Source of the DNA: Dermanyssus gallinae
Taxonomy: Eukaryota > Arthropoda > Arachnida > Mesostigmata > Dermanyssidae
Reading direction: 5' to 3'
Length of the DNA: 64,000 nt
Assembly: GCA_003439945.1 (NCBI GenBank)
Contig: QVRM01000412.1
Location: forward strand, 519,001-583,000
In this document: positions 1 through 21,554 of the stretch, piece after piece
Layout of the letters: each line of letters begins with the position of its first letter
Position numbering within the stretch: position 1 is the first letter of the stretch
Position numbers and translations under genes: made by a program
The notes under the pieces: model-generated
The model's input: the letters and a program-made list of their open reading frames with translations, nothing else
Databases searched by the model: none
Told to the model about the DNA's origin: nothing

Positions 1-322
1 GAAGAGTCCTTCCATAATAATAATAATAATAATATTTATAAATGCATTGTACTGTACATGCACGACCATAAGTGGCTAATCCTACTTTACAAAGTAGAAC
101 TAACGACTAACCGAAAAAATAACTCATATGACACTAATCATGGGACAGAGTGGTGACGGTCGCCACGTGAATTCTACCTGAGCCTTATGTCAGGTGTTGA
201 TTGTACTTTTCGATGATTAATTTATCACACTGGTGCACAAGTTAATCGAGAGATTATCGCCCAACCCAACAATGTTCAATAACGTAGCGTGTCTTTAAAG
301 ACTATCCAATTGTGTCACTAAC

Positions 323-8995
<8,673 letters not shown>

Positions 8996-8999
8996 TGTT

Positions 9000-9280
9000 G
9001 CGTTCTGCTATGATCTCCTCGTGTTGACACGTCCGTTGCTTGGTCGTTATTGCGGCTGCAACAGTCAAAACGCGGGGCAATCATGCGCTGGTACCAACGA
9101 CTGCCGGTAGCTGCTGTTGTTGTTCTTGTTGTTATGGTCACGATTGCATCTACACTTTACGAGCAGTGGTCAGGGGGTCGTTTGAACAGTAAGTAGGTCG
9201 ATTTTCTAGCCCGTTGCGAACTATGACGTCCCACAGCACACGTTGCACAAATCACCTAAAAACAAAACGCAAATACGTCG

Positions 9281-9334
<54 letters not shown>

Positions 9335-10010
9335 CAGTATATTCAGAATCTAAAACAATAGAAAGACAACTAGTACTTACTAATACGTTGTATCTAACTA
9401 TCTGCTTGCACCCACAGGGCTGTAATAATGTCTTTACTGCAAAGGTTTTACTTGTGTACAGCGTATTATTTTGCTCCAGCCGTGCTCGCTCAGCCTGGCT
9501 AGATCTAAGACCATAAAGTGAACCGGCTGCGGTATGCTGCGGCATGGTATACGACATATACACTCAGGCACCTCATGCATCTGCACCTTTCGTCGACCCG
9601 ATGAAAACTCCCCCTTTATACACACAACACGTGACGAAATCCATGTGCGGCAAATGGGGTTGTTAGATGTCTGCCTGCTGGTCGCCAATGTGTACTCCGC
9701 AACTGGGGTTCCCCGCAACTATTTACCCCAAGTTCTTGGTACACTTAGCCATATCTCTCAAAAGCGTTTACTTCTGCCAGGCCCCACTGTGCCTGTATAT
9801 CAGCTGTCAGCTATACGTATATGATGAAAACAATGCAAAGAACAACAATGCCCCCTCCTCCCCTCAAGTAAGCAAACCGTTGTATTTTTTCACCAATTAG
9901 ATAGCCCCAGGACCCTTTTAAGAACGACTTTGTCTGCGTAGAGTTAGACCTTTGTCCACTCCACATTTTACTCTTTCTGTTCCGACAAGCCCCCCAGTAA
10001 GATTGAGCTA
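9000..10010. other. Upstream flank of the MFSD6-like gene, no gene found
   Basis: Holds the sequence just 5' of the transporter start, a TA array at 9283 and ordinary-complexity DNA with short random frames. No TATA box or initiator stands out. Confidence 0.5.
9283..9333. repeat. (TA)n microsatellite
   Basis: 50 bp of uninterrupted TA. Confidence 0.95.
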
Positions 10011-10029
10011 TTCCCAGTCACATATGTTA

Positions 10030-10190
10030 TTTTTTTGTGTATCTTTATTTTCTTTCAAAATGCGACGAACAATTTTCGTAAAGAGGGACTTCTTTTCCGC
10101 CAGCTCATAGATGACCTTGTTGTTTGGTGTCATATCAAATGCAGCCGTTAGATACACAAACACCGCACGAACGGTCCTCATAGACTCTGA
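10030..10190 (-). pseudogene. Small reverse-transcriptase fragment (RT motif A)
   Basis: The minus strand reads RAVFVYLTAAFDMTPNNKVI followed by YELAEKKSLFTKIVRRILKE. This resembles the AVFVDLxxAFDxxPH...VIYELAEKG segment of non-LTR retrotransposon RTs, although the first Asp of motif A is Tyr here. No neighbouring RT motifs were found, so it is a short relic. Confidence 0.5.
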
Positions 10191-10369
10191 GACAGCTTCT
10201 ATCTCTCACGGTGCATAGAGGCAATTCCGCTTCTGTAGTCGGCGCCATGGGATGAACAGCTAAATAGCACATGCTTGAATCGAGGCGACACGTTCGAACC
10301 TCACAATGCTGATATGTTAATAGCAGAAATTAAATAAAGGTGCCAATATAAATAGATATATTGTGTCTA

Positions 10370-10373
<4 letters not shown>

Positions 10374-10410
<37 letters not shown>

Positions 10411-10580
10411 AAGGAAACTAGAAGTACGAGTATGTATATATATACATACTCGTACTTCTAGTTTTCTTTCAGGAAGACAGATATATATATATATATATAT
10501 ATATATGTATAAGGAAACTAGAAGTACGAGTATGTATATATATACATACTCGTACTTCTAGTTTTCTTTCAGGAAGACAG
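10374..10580. repeat. Tandem pair of 100-bp units, each with a perfect 50-bp palindrome
   Basis: Two units exactly 100 bp apart (AAGGAAACTAGAAGTACGAG at 10411 and 10511) share a 50-bp perfect palindrome (10415-10464 and 10515-10564) and the tail TTTCAGGAAGACAGATAT. TA runs precede each unit. Confidence 0.85.
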
Positions 10581-10599
10581 ATATCGAAACTCGGTTGTT

Positions 10600-11283
10600 G
10601 CTGTTGTCGTTGTCATCGCTGGAGCGCTGCATTCACCCTAGGGCAAATGACCGGTCAGTGCACCGAACGGAGAAGAGGCGGTCATCGTCTCGAAATGAAT
10701 GATGGTGATCATCGCGCATCTGCTCTCCATGGTGCACATCACATTACAACAACCTGGTTAATTAGCTCACGATTCCTGGTCTCTGTTTGGGTCATCTGGA
10801 GAGCTCCAGCACGAGCAAAGAGCGGCTGTGTGCCGTCGGCAAAGATGAAGAAAAACAATGCAATGAATAGCGACCGCTGTCTTGGTGTCAAAAATGAAAT
10901 GACGCACAAACGATGCTCTATCTATCTATATATATATACGTGTCATGAAGCGTTAAAGGAAACAAGACGCGTGACCACGTACGAAAGCGTTGTTGCATAG
11001 TCGTCTAGTGATCATAGGGCGTGTAATGACCGAGTGGTTGTATCATCAGCGACCATCAGCAAATGATCGCCGCTTTAATCAGGACATAATCACACGTCAA
11101 AACGTGGCTAGATAGAAAGACAGATATAGCAATCGTCGACCTTTTTTTAAGGCTTGATTCTACACTATTAAGAATGGCAAATTTATTCTTAACATATTCT
11201 CACTGTTATTCATTGCATACCGCATATAGTCATACATAAACAAGCGTAGTAACGCAGAAAAGGCATCTATGCCACGGTTTTTG

Positions 11284-11319
<36 letters not shown>

Positions 11320-12430
11320 TAATGAGTTTGCAAGTATGACAATGAATTTCAAGATGACACATAATTATAATATAACTATATATATAAGTGCAGACACCGC
11401 CTATACTTTGAATTATTCCGGTCACACACAGTTGATGCTTATTCTCATAGACACCCGTTAACACACGCTCCCCTTTTTTTGTTGTATGGGAGGTTTCGAA
11501 AATGCTTGATGTACATACATGCGTCGCTGCAGCGACCGGTATGGGACTCACTAAACTATGAACAAGTTTGTGCACTGGGAACGTGCTGATCAGCTCATGA
11601 CTATTACGTTGTGAGCTCTGCACTTGCAGCAATATTGCTAGAGAGAGAGGTTGGCAATGTCTGAAGACTTTCAATTGACGCCGCTGCGCATCTGTCTCCC
11701 TCTCTCTCTCTCTTCTCTCTATGATGATGAAGGCGCTTGCTTCCACAAAATTGGCTTATCTAGTCTAGACAGAGGCTTGTGGCGGCACTTGAGCGCAAGA
11801 TGCGAATTTTCATCCCTCTCTCTCGATAAGTGCTTCACACTAGATATGACACGGAAAATGTGTGTCTTTCCAACAGGGCCGAGAAGCCGCTACGCATATG
11901 TCCTGTTAGTCCTGTTGGGCGTCAATGGTGGAGGTCCTTCGGTTTGACTGCGTATGCCCACAACGTCGCCACTCTCTTAGCCACCGTTTTGGGCACCGTG
12001 GAAATGAAGGATAGCAGCTGTTGTTGCTGCTGCAACGGTGGAGATTTACAGCGACTGGGCATTTTTTTTTCTCGCATCCCAGCTGTGGGTCGGAACCACG
12101 CCACGGCAATCGGTTAGTATAACAGCCGCCATATTCTGATACACTGTGCACGCACGGCTTTCGACACCGTAGGTGAATGCACTTCAAGACGACATTAATC
12201 TCAGTACACATGAAGATTTCGCGCCACTAAATACCACTACCGTTGGTCAGCTGCCGCATGGCGGCGCTTCAGAGAAGCCCATAGAGCATTTTCTCGACAT
12301 GTAAGCTACATTCGACGTAGTACTGAGATCATGCTTAAATAAAATCTAAAATGCAATAAAATGTCCTAAATACTTAGTCTGCAATGCAATAAAATGTCTT
12401 AAATGCTTAGTCTGCAATGCAATAACTATA
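10600..12430. other. No gene found
   Basis: Contains a TA array at 11287-11317, a (CT)n run near 11697 and the weak R2 copy. Frames are short and unrecognised. Confidence 0.5.
11497..11570 (+). repeat. Dispersed repeat R2, weak copy 3
   Basis: AAATGCTTGATGTACAT, ATGCGTCGCTG and GGGACTCAC occur in the same order as in R2, with substitutions and a 4-bp insertion. Confidence 0.25.
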
Positions 12431-12439
12431 TCAAAGAAC

Positions 12440-12659
12440 AACTTCACTAAACCTGGATTCGTTCCCATCCAGCATTTTGCAATGGAACAACGGGGCGGAA
12501 ATGTCTGCCTTTGGAGTGAGAGCTATTTTACTACTAAAAGTGGTTGTATCAAGTTTTTTATCCTGACAAATATTCACTAAATCTGCGATTGCGAGAGCCC
12601 CAGTCATCCTGTCTCGACAAACCAATCATACCTGCGTGTTTAGACGAAAATGCACCTTC

Positions 12660-12662
<3 letters not shown>
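12440..12662 (+). mobile_element. Related non-autonomous DNA element fragment
   Basis: CAATGGAACAACGGGGCGGA, AATGTCTGCCTTTGGAGTGA and GAGCTATTTTACTACT align with the 20980 core. It abuts a TA array at 12663-12692. Confidence 0.35.
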
Positions 12663-12695
<33 letters not shown>

Positions 12696-12699
12696 AAAT

Positions 12700-14780
12700 G
12701 TACTTTCAAAACCTTGCTTGTTTTTCACCCCTGTCAGTCTACGTTGGAATGCTTAAAAATTCGCGTTTGCCTGCCAGTCAACAAGACATCAACTGTGTCC
12801 ACTGTAGAAGAAGCTGTCGGTGAAGTAGCAGTGATATGGCATGGGCAGCTGATATGATAGTATCGATCAAATCTTTTAGTGTGGGTGCGGTAATAGTTGT
12901 AGTACAGATGGAGTGAGGGTAAAGATATATTGCTGTAGTGGAATCGTGACACATGTTGTAATGTACACAGTATTATACGTTGAAGTCGTAGATATATATA
13001 ATATATATTATATATATATATATCTCTGCTGTAGTGACGGCAGGAGCCAGGTACTGAGTGGGCCCTAGGGCCTCTTGCTGCTTTCCGCGGCGGCCAGCGT
13101 TTGTCACTACGTTACGGCTAGGCAACAACGCAGCTTCTGGCCTGGTAACAGGACCAGCAAGATCGTTGCTTAGAAACATGCTTAGAAATTCGGCATCATT
13201 TCCAATGATGCGTTGGCGTGGTGGAATGGTTATTGGCAAATGTACAGATGGCACTACAAGTTATGCTCATTTTCGTACATCCATATTCACACTCATTTTA
13301 ATGAGGATATAGCGAATATATGCATATGCAATGTCTGTCCATGTGCGTGTGATAGGCGCTGCTGATCGATCGAGAGCACGCCATTTTAGCAAACGGAGTT
13401 TACGTATTTGTCGCAATGTGTGATGTATATTTGACGCGCATAGACATATTATGGCTATCACGTATCTCTGTCCCGCTCTTTCTAAAGACGAACTACGAAT
13501 ACTTTCACGTAATAAACACTAATACCTATGCATTCACTATACCGTCACGTCGTTGCTAGCAAACTCTATGCACTTCCTTAAATCCGAGATTCAGTCATGT
13601 CTCAGTCATTCTCAACAGCACCGAAAACCAGTTGACCACGCGTTGCAAAGCTTCTCTTTTTCATAGGAAAAAGTCCCGCCAAGCCGAAGCAAGCAAATGG
13701 GGGAACTGGTTGCAGTATCTTGTTTCCTGCGCTATTGTAAATAACCTACCTTTAAAGTTATTGGGCCGGGAATTGGCGTGGTTTGGGAACAATCGCCGGA
13801 GACTGACTTCCCTGGAAGTGCCGCCTCGTGTTCTGCCAAACATTTTGCTTGAAGACACGCAGCCGCCAACCAATCAGCGTACTGGAGTCTGCTTTGACTT
13901 CCAGCATCATCAAAACTTCACTTCTTATGAATAAGGTGGCAAGTGTCACCTGTCAGGTGGGTCGTTAGTGCCTAGTTGAACCAGTGTAACCAGTTGTAGT
14001 TATGGAACAGAAGCTCGACGGTGTTTTTTCACCGTGCGTGCCAAACGTACGTGAATTGATCACGTTAATTTTCACAAGCAGACTTCTGCTACTCAGGTAT
14101 TCCTATCGATCTAGCATACTTCTGCTACTCAGGTATTCCTAGCCGATCGCCCGTTCCGTCGGTGGCCACGCTATCTATACGACGATTGAAGTCGCTGCAT
14201 GCCAATATGGGCAACAGCAGGTTAAGTCAGCCAATGCCGCACTGACAGCATCAGCTACCTTGATATCGTCGTACAGAGGTGACAGGCAAAAAGAATGCGA
14301 GGTTGAATTGACCTGAGGTGAGCGTGAAGAACCAGCTATCAACTCGACATACACATTGCATGAGCGGCAGCCCTGTTTGTAGGTATATTAGCATTCCACC
14401 TCCCGGTCTTTCTATTGCTCTCGGTCGGGAAGACCTGCCAACTAATGGAACACACGCATTTCGTCAAAAAATGCAGTTCCCTCTGAAGAAAAGCTTCCGT
14501 TAAAAATAAAGTGTTTACATCTTTAAACAAGCGATCTGGCTCTAGTTCTAGCGCCCCAAATATTTACCCTCGCAACTCCACAGGAGTATGTTGTAAACGG
14601 TATTAGAATCGTAGCCGCGTTTGAAATCCGGCGCGGGCCGATCAACTGCGGTCTGACCTGCCGACCAGCTGTTCGGCCTTCATGGCGATCACACGAAGCA
14701 GATTTCACAGTTACACTCAACTCACTTATCAATCTTGCATTTCTTCTTTCGGCTGGGCGGTTGCCTGCTCAGCGAGACGG
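12700..14780. other. No gene found
   Basis: Mostly unique-looking DNA. A minus frame at about 13040-13250 is open (93 codons) but unrecognised and ends in TA-derived residues. It includes the 14080 duplication. Confidence 0.5.
14080..14142 (+). repeat. Short direct duplication, unit 37-38 bp
   Basis: CTTCTGCTACTCAGGTATTC plus CTA occurs twice, separated by about 14 bp. Only two copies, non-coding. Confidence 0.7.
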
Positions 14781-14784
14781 CCTG

Positions 14785-14977
14785 TAAAGTAAAGTTTTTG
14801 GGCTGACCCTCAGCCAAGATTTAACGTACACGGGACTGCCTTTCGCATTGCTTCATAGACGGATCCCCATAAATACAAAGGTGGGGCAACGGTAGGGCTC
14901 GAACCCGCGCTGCACCTGCTATGTGTCTCCTCCGGTTGCGAGGCGCAGACTCAGGCACCCACCACGCCACCGGGCTC
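14785..14977 (-). repeat. tRNA-derived SINE (family S1), copy 1
   Basis: Read on the minus strand it begins GAGCCCGGTGGCGTGGTGG (A-box-like), has a B box GGTTCGAGCCC, then a body ending in GGCTGAGGGTCAGCCC and a tail of ACTTTA units. Four other copies lie at 23921, 25958, 55759 and 62117. About 193 bp, near full length. Confidence 0.8.
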
Positions 14978-15536
14978 CACAGACGGCCTGGGCCTGCCCG
15001 ACCTCTGCCATCTTTCTGTGGGCTGTCGGTAAACTTTCGCTTCTTGCCTGTTGTCGCTGCTTAGAGTGAACTGCGTGGGTAGTGTGGGACTCCCCCCGGC
15101 GGTATGGGGTTACCCACGAAAAACCCCTAATCCTCACGTTTACTCCGCCACCCAGGCACCATCACCATACTCAGCCATCATCAAACTCGGCCATTATCAC
15201 ACTCGACTCCGACACGCTGTTGCGGCACTGCTGCGGTCAGCTGACGGCTTCCACACAGCCGCTTGTTTACTAATCAGTGGTTTGTCAACACTGCCGGCGC
15301 GACTCGAACGTGACGTCTGCTTCTGACGTTGCCGTCGAGGTCATTGTGACGTCACCCGATGGCGCAGTGACGTCACACGTCTCCTCGCTGCTGCTGCCGC
15401 TGCTGCTGTTTGTGGCCACTGGGGCCGTGGAGTCAGCTGTATAGGTGTTGGAGTTCCGCGCATTTATATAGAGAGTATATGTTAAAATAAAAAAAATATA
15501 TATATAATATAACATTTAAAATATATATATATATAT

Positions 15537-16034
15537 ACAGGGTCATTCAGGGAGTATTATGCTTCTTTCGAGGTTTGATAGAACTCGGCAAGAAAATAAG
15601 TTTTCCTTAAGGAGGGAAGACGCAGAAACGTCTTGTTTAGGAGAGAGAGAGTGAAGTTTATAAAAGTAGTTTTTCTGCCTTTTTCTCCTACATAGTTGTG
15701 CGAAATCTACGTTTGCGGGAGAACCAGTAAAACGCATGAAGAAACCGATTACACCGGCGTGTTCGAAAATTCTGCACAACAGAGACACTTCACTAGCTTG
15801 CGTAGCAAAAAGCGAATACCCAGATCAAGGAAAGTCATGAAAAGTCGATATTTTGCGTTAACGCTTTTTCATGAAAAATCGTAAAATTTTTCCATTGCGA
15901 CCAAAAATGTACGTCCAAAAGACCACTCTCACGCAATAGCAAATTTAATGCCCATCATTTTCGTACCAAGGTGATGGAACTTGCCGAGTTCTATCAAACA
16001 TCGAAAGAAGTACAATACTCCCTGAATGACCCTG

Positions 16035-16035
<1 letters not shown>
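15537..16035. mobile_element. MITE with about 56-bp terminal inverted repeats
   Basis: The left TIR (15537-15592) starts ACAGGGTCATTCAGGGAGTA. The right TIR (15980-16035) is its reverse complement with only a few mismatches. The 499-bp element is bounded on both sides by TA arrays (to 15536 and from 16037). No transposase ORF. The internal sequence at about 15600-15665 matches the cores at 12475, 20980 and 26615. Confidence 0.8.
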
Positions 16036-16074
<39 letters not shown>

Positions 16075-16076
<2 letters not shown>

Positions 16077-17508
16077 TTTAGCTTAATCTGAAACTGTCGG
16101 TAGCCAAATGCGTTGTGTGCTTTACGTTGGTCATGGAATTGCCGAAATACAATAATAATAATAAACCATACGCCATCGGTGGCTTCGACAAAAGTGATCA
16201 GAGACTCAATAACCCGCTCACTCATACTTAGAGTACACACACACACTATATATATAAATATATATATATAGTACAACTACTTGAGGTGTAGGTATTATCT
16301 ATAAGCACCCAGTCTGGAACCCATGTCAGATCAGCGACCCCTAGACACGAGTATGCAGCAACAACCGACGTACAGTTGCATACAGACGTACAATTGCTTT
16401 ATAGCGTATTGGAGAAGTTACAGAAAACTGTTCGTGATATTCTCGTTAGTATTGAGTCATTCATACGACTACGCGCCGTAAGAAGAAGTCGTCCTTTTCC
16501 CAAAGACGTCTCGACCAAACGAACTGTCTGAATCAAATGTTCCCACGGAGTGTAACCCGCCAACTCCATGGAAACTTAATTCTAACAGAGTAAACGTTTT
16601 CTCAAATAGAGCGTATTAATGATATGGATGTATAACGTTTCTGCAAACTACCCCAAATTGTTACAATTGTTAGAACTGCGTTAAGTGTGGATATTGTATT
16701 ACATATTTCTATTTAGCTAGATAACGAAATAATCAATTTAAATACATTTGTCGTCCAGAGAAGTCAAGCCCATAAAAAAAACAAAGAAAATTAAAAATAT
16801 ATACATGCATGTGTATATTTCGCCATAATTCGCCATATTTCATCAGTTTTAATTATAGTGGGGCCGTACTAGGCAACCGTAGTTATCACATTGTTGCATG
16901 CAACGGCCAAGCAAAGACCTTGATCCATGAGATTTTATCTCACTGTTTCGGTAGGAAGAAAATAGTCGTTGCTCTAGAGAGTATTACGCTTTACACGAAA
17001 ATAGTCAGATATCTTGTCATGTCGTGCAATATATTTGAAAACTCTAGAAGAGAAAATTAATTAAATCTCGAAGACGGTTGAAGTACAACCTGGCGTCTTT
17101 ATAAAGTGGTCCCGCATTCGCCGAAGTAATGAAACATCCTTAAAGCAGAAAAGCATTCAAATGTGTACACAATACCCTAATTATACTAAAATCAGAGCGC
17201 ACTATAGTTTGGTATAAAATTGTTGAGCGTGATATAGTTCCGTAAAAAAATAAACAAATTGCGTACAAGGATGGGTGTGTCTAGGAGGTACTCCAAGTTG
17301 GCACGACACATGCTAAAAGTAGTTGGTTCCAGTTTTGACAACTGATTTGCGGTTAACTAGATATGAACGGCATCAGTTTAAAATTCGGGGGCCAATCCCA
17401 AAAACCCTTCATCTTTGTTAGTGAAATTTCGTTGTTGACACCCAATTGAATGCACGCGAAAGACCAAAGAAGATGACGTAAACGCTTTCTTCTGAAGGAA
17501 GTAGAAAA

Positions 17509-17544
<36 letters not shown>

Positions 17545-20017
17545 TGCTGCCACCATTGCTGCTGTGATCGCTGTGGGCACCGCCACCCCCATGGCTACTT
17601 TGGCCGATGACCCCCGGAGAAGCATGCGGGGTGGCAGCGCAAAAGCAATCACCGGACTAGATTGAAACCTGTTCCTTCTTAAACGCCAGTACCTCATCGT
17701 CACCATCATTATCATGGTTGTCATCGTCGTAGCCATTTACAGCACACGCCACAGCCAACTGGTCAACCATCAACCATCGACGCGCCCATGGCTCACGGTG
17801 AAGACGGAGTAAGGGGTGCAAAAAAGACAGCAAAAGTAGATAGATAAGTAGGTAGAAACGAGAACTTCGAGGGTGACGTCTAACCAACGAAAGCTTCGTC
17901 GGTCGAGTCAACAGCTGCTTGCCAAAGCGCTGGCCAAAGCGCCGGCGATCAGCTCTTTCCATTCCAGCGATCCCCTTCAGTGCCAGTCTGCACTGCCTTG
18001 ATGTCCGGCGCCAAGGTGGCCGACCTGGACCTGGACTACCCGCTGCGACCCCATCCCAAACACCTCGGCACCACCGCCACCACCGTTTCTCCGCCTTATG
18101 CAGACGACTAATTTGCAGTTCTGCACTGTTCGATGCGCTAACATAACTAAGAGCAAAGCTGACCACATATTTACATTCCCGATTGAGGGCCCCTAGACCC
18201 CCAAGACCGATAGAAAGAGGCTAGCCCGAAGCAATCCACTGAGAAAAACGAAGGCACCAAAACTCGGCCGGCCCCGATGTAGGGTGTTGTAATAGTTGTC
18301 TATTGGGACAACTTAATAAGAGATAGTCATATTGTTAGCGGTGAACTATGGTAAATGTGCCCACAGGCGCTGCTGTTCGATGGTTAACAAAAAAACAACA
18401 TTGAACACGTGTTTATAGACTTTCCGATATTTTAGGAAGGTTTGCCGTAACAAATGCGTAACAATAGATAATGATGCTAGTATGCTTAATATATATATAT
18501 ATATATATGCTCAAGGTAAACAGCCCGACATTTATCATGCACCATATCTTTCATGATGAACGTAGTGTAACTTGACTCAAACATTGACTGTTGTCTGTAC
18601 GTGGCGGAGTTAAGAGCCGAGAAGCGCCACTTCCACGGAAAAGACGGGCTGACCTGAGCAGACGTAAGGAATGTGTTTTCCTACGTGTCTTTCACCCTAA
18701 TGCCTTTTATATGAGGTCGTCCTTTTTAGGCGAGATTCTATCCAAGGCACATTAATGACAAATGGATGAATGCCGTCAACAAAAACAACTAAAATTCCTC
18801 ATGTTTCTGCTACATTATTAAGAGAATCCTTATATAAATGCTTAGGACCAAAGGTCTAACAACCAACAGAGAAGGTTCGACACTCTCTCGACGTATGACA
18901 AAAACGTGCCATATAACATTCATAAGCAATAAGAAGCAGTCGTTAAAAGAATGAGACCGTACTACTACAAATAATAATAATAATAATAATAATATCACCA
19001 CCAGTTCTGGGGCGCCATAGTAAAACGAACATAACGTGTCGATCGTAAAGGCGTACATTCTGTGCGCACTGTTTGCCCACTGGAAAAAAAATACAGTATG
19101 TAGAAGTCTAGGTCAGTTTGACCAATGACAGATGATGATTTCAAACGCAAGATTATTAAATAACTCATAGAAACCAGGCTGCTAAAATGCGATCCGTGTT
19201 TTTATCATGAAACGCAACCTTATGACAATAGAAAAACCTGTTGTATCAGCTTAATATCTAGCATAAACCCCGAACTTTACGGTTCCAGGCTGTTTGCTTA
19301 CATTTATGTTCTACTATCAATTGACGCGACCAACATATTTACTTTCAAACACACAGGCGCACACACATAGTAGTTACATGTACGGTCAGCATGGCGGCTA
19401 TTCTATGCATTATACGTAGATATACCGCCATCGATAACTATCCTTCACGAGATAGGGTAATATTCCAAGTGCACACGTTCTCAGGAGATAATTGTCGCTC
19501 CATCGGTATTCACTATCCTTCATGGTATTTTACCCAGCCCATACTATCTTGGTATCAGAGGTTTACCGGTGCCAATGTAGTGTCTATGTTGCGGTACAAC
19601 AACGCTACTATTAACAACCGGCATTATGTAAAAAAAAATTGAAATAACAGAGCCATTGACTCTCTCATGCTATATCTATGGTTATATTGGGTGCATCTTC
19701 AATATTTACTCCCCCTCTTTGAATTGAATCTTCCCAACTATCAACTGGTCTTGCAATTCTTCTTTTGTAAAAGTCTTGTTTCCTGAAGACGAGTCAGCGT
19801 TGTTCCTCATTTGGAACTTGAATTTCTCGAGAAAGACTCGAAAGGCCAAGTTTCTGGCGCCGAAGTGGAGTCGACTTACTGATAATGGCAGTAACGGACG
19901 CTCTGTCACCATTTCACGTATCACAATTTCCCGTGCTGATGGAGCCTAGAGGGTGCTGCAAACCTCCGAAACAAGAGGTTTACAGTTTTACCAAAACAAT
20001 AAGAACTTTGCCTCAAC

Positions 20018-20020
<3 letters not shown>
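16075..20020. other. No gene found
   Basis: Contains TA arrays at 17511-17542 and 18490-18508 and GC-rich DNA at 17540-18130. Overlapping frames on both strands there show no domain. Confidence 0.5.
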
Positions 20021-20061
<41 letters not shown>

Positions 20062-20065
<4 letters not shown>

Positions 20066-20273
20066 TTACAGTCATTTCTGTAGAGCAGAGTTTGCTTTCG
20101 TATATATATATATATATATATATATATTTAGAGGCACATCATAACGGCTACGCACAAGATAGACACAGTGCAGACACGATGTAAGAGCCCTTGCGGGTTG
20201 ACGTCAAACTCGGCGCAAGTTTCTTCCATGTTTCCCTACGCCGTGGCCAGAACCTGTCAGCATAGCTCAAACA

Positions 20274-20312
<39 letters not shown>

Positions 20313-20836
20313 AATACTGAAATAGAGGACATCATTTTAGCATGGTCCGCATCAGGTTACGCAATTTCGCATTGGTGGCGATAGCCGAGGTACGAATGTG
20401 ATATGGGGAGAGGACACCGTAGCTATCGTCAGTGAAGATGCGTCGTACAGGTCATCCACTACCGTCATTGGTCGGTCGGGGAGCTCGACTACAGGGTTTG
20501 AGAGTGCGTGCGTGAGTGAGAGAGAAAGAGAAATAGAAACAGTACTAGAAACAGAAAGATGCGTAGACACTCCAAAGAATTGGCATATAACGAGGCCTAT
20601 TTGATGAGCCTGCAACGGTAGCATAAACAGAAGCTGTAGCAGCAAAACACGTGGCAGCAGAAATCAAACGCTAGAATGAAGCATGCTGTAATAATAAGGC
20701 GATAAGATGACGGCCACGAAATGACAACTGCGGCGCCCGAGTTGGCACTCGAGAGCCGCCCGATCCGACCGTCGTTTATAATTGCTCTTTGCACTGCACG
20801 CTAAAACACTCTAAAGCACGCAAAAAAAAGAAAAAA

Positions 20837-20838
<2 letters not shown>
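20062..20838. other. No gene found; two TA arrays
   Basis: TA arrays at 20100-20128 and 20278-20310 and a short GA-rich run near 20517. Nothing else recognised. Confidence 0.5.

Positions 20839-20910
<72 letters not shown>
20839..20910. repeat. (TA)n microsatellite
   Basis: 70 bp of TA with one short interruption. It ends exactly where the GGGTGTCCC element begins. Confidence 0.95.
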
Positions 20911-20911
20911 G

Positions 20912-21270
20912 GGTGTCCCAGGACAGTTTGAAGATCAATATTAGGAATTGTAGATCTCGTTAAAACAAATATTTTTTTCCAATGGAACTCTGAGAAGTCT
21001 TGTTTCGGAGTTAGAGTGAAATTACTACAATTTGCGACACTGGTGTTTTTGCCCGATATAGGAGCACAAATGTGCAATTGCAATACAACCAGTTTTCCTA
21101 TACAGAAACTAAGCACACCGTCGTGTTCGTACGAAAGTGCTGCTTCCCCGAAGAACATGTAACGCTGGTCAGAAGATGTGACATGGTCGTTTAGACACAA
21201 AAATGAAGGTATTTTATAAGCATTCACACCAAATACCTCATACCCTTCGACCACTCACAGCGCTCAAAAC
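20912..21270 (+). mobile_element. Non-autonomous DNA element starting GGGTGTCCCAGGACAG
   Basis: It starts directly after a 70-bp TA array with GGGTGTCCC, a terminus common on arthropod MITEs. The internal block CCAATGGAACTCTGAGAAG...GTCTTGTTTCGGAG...GAGTGAAATTACTAC is shared with 12475, 15600 and 26615. The right TIR was not found. Confidence 0.45.
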
Positions 21271-21329
21271 GGATTAATTAAGAACTATGAATAAGTATGA
21301 AACATAATAAGAACTATGAACTAAAAATT

Positions 21330-21487
21330 AACGTTGCGGAGTAATTAATATTTTTCGGCGGAATGTTTAGATTAAGTGCATGCATAAAGGACTGTGTGGT
21401 GACGCTGCGGCTCTGGCGCGACACATAGACGCCATGCATGCACTTAATCTGGACATCCCGCCAAGAAATCTTAATTACTCCGCAACC
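21330..21487. mobile_element. MITE-like inverted repeat, about 55-bp arms
   Basis: The left arm 21330-21385 (begins ACGTTGCGGAGTAATTAA, ends AGATTAAGTGCATGCAT) is mirrored at 21434-21487 with about six mismatches. The spacer is 48 bp and GC-rich. It lies immediately upstream of LINE copy 1. No coding content. Confidence 0.7.
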
Positions 21488-21554
21488 ACAGCTCGCATTG
21501 CCATACGTTTATTACCAAAATTATCGTCATGAAATGTGCGTTTGTGTGAATGTT

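Noticed and set aside
10374..10580. CRISPR or attachment-site pair
   Set aside because: Two palindromic units with identical sequence between them. A tandem duplication explains it.
14880..14990. tRNA gene from GGTTCGAGCCC
   Set aside because: The same sequence recurs five times with a common non-tRNA body; it is a SINE.
17353..18166. Overlapping 127- and 169-codon minus-strand ORFs
   Set aside because: No recognisable motif, compositional bias, and part is TA-array translation.
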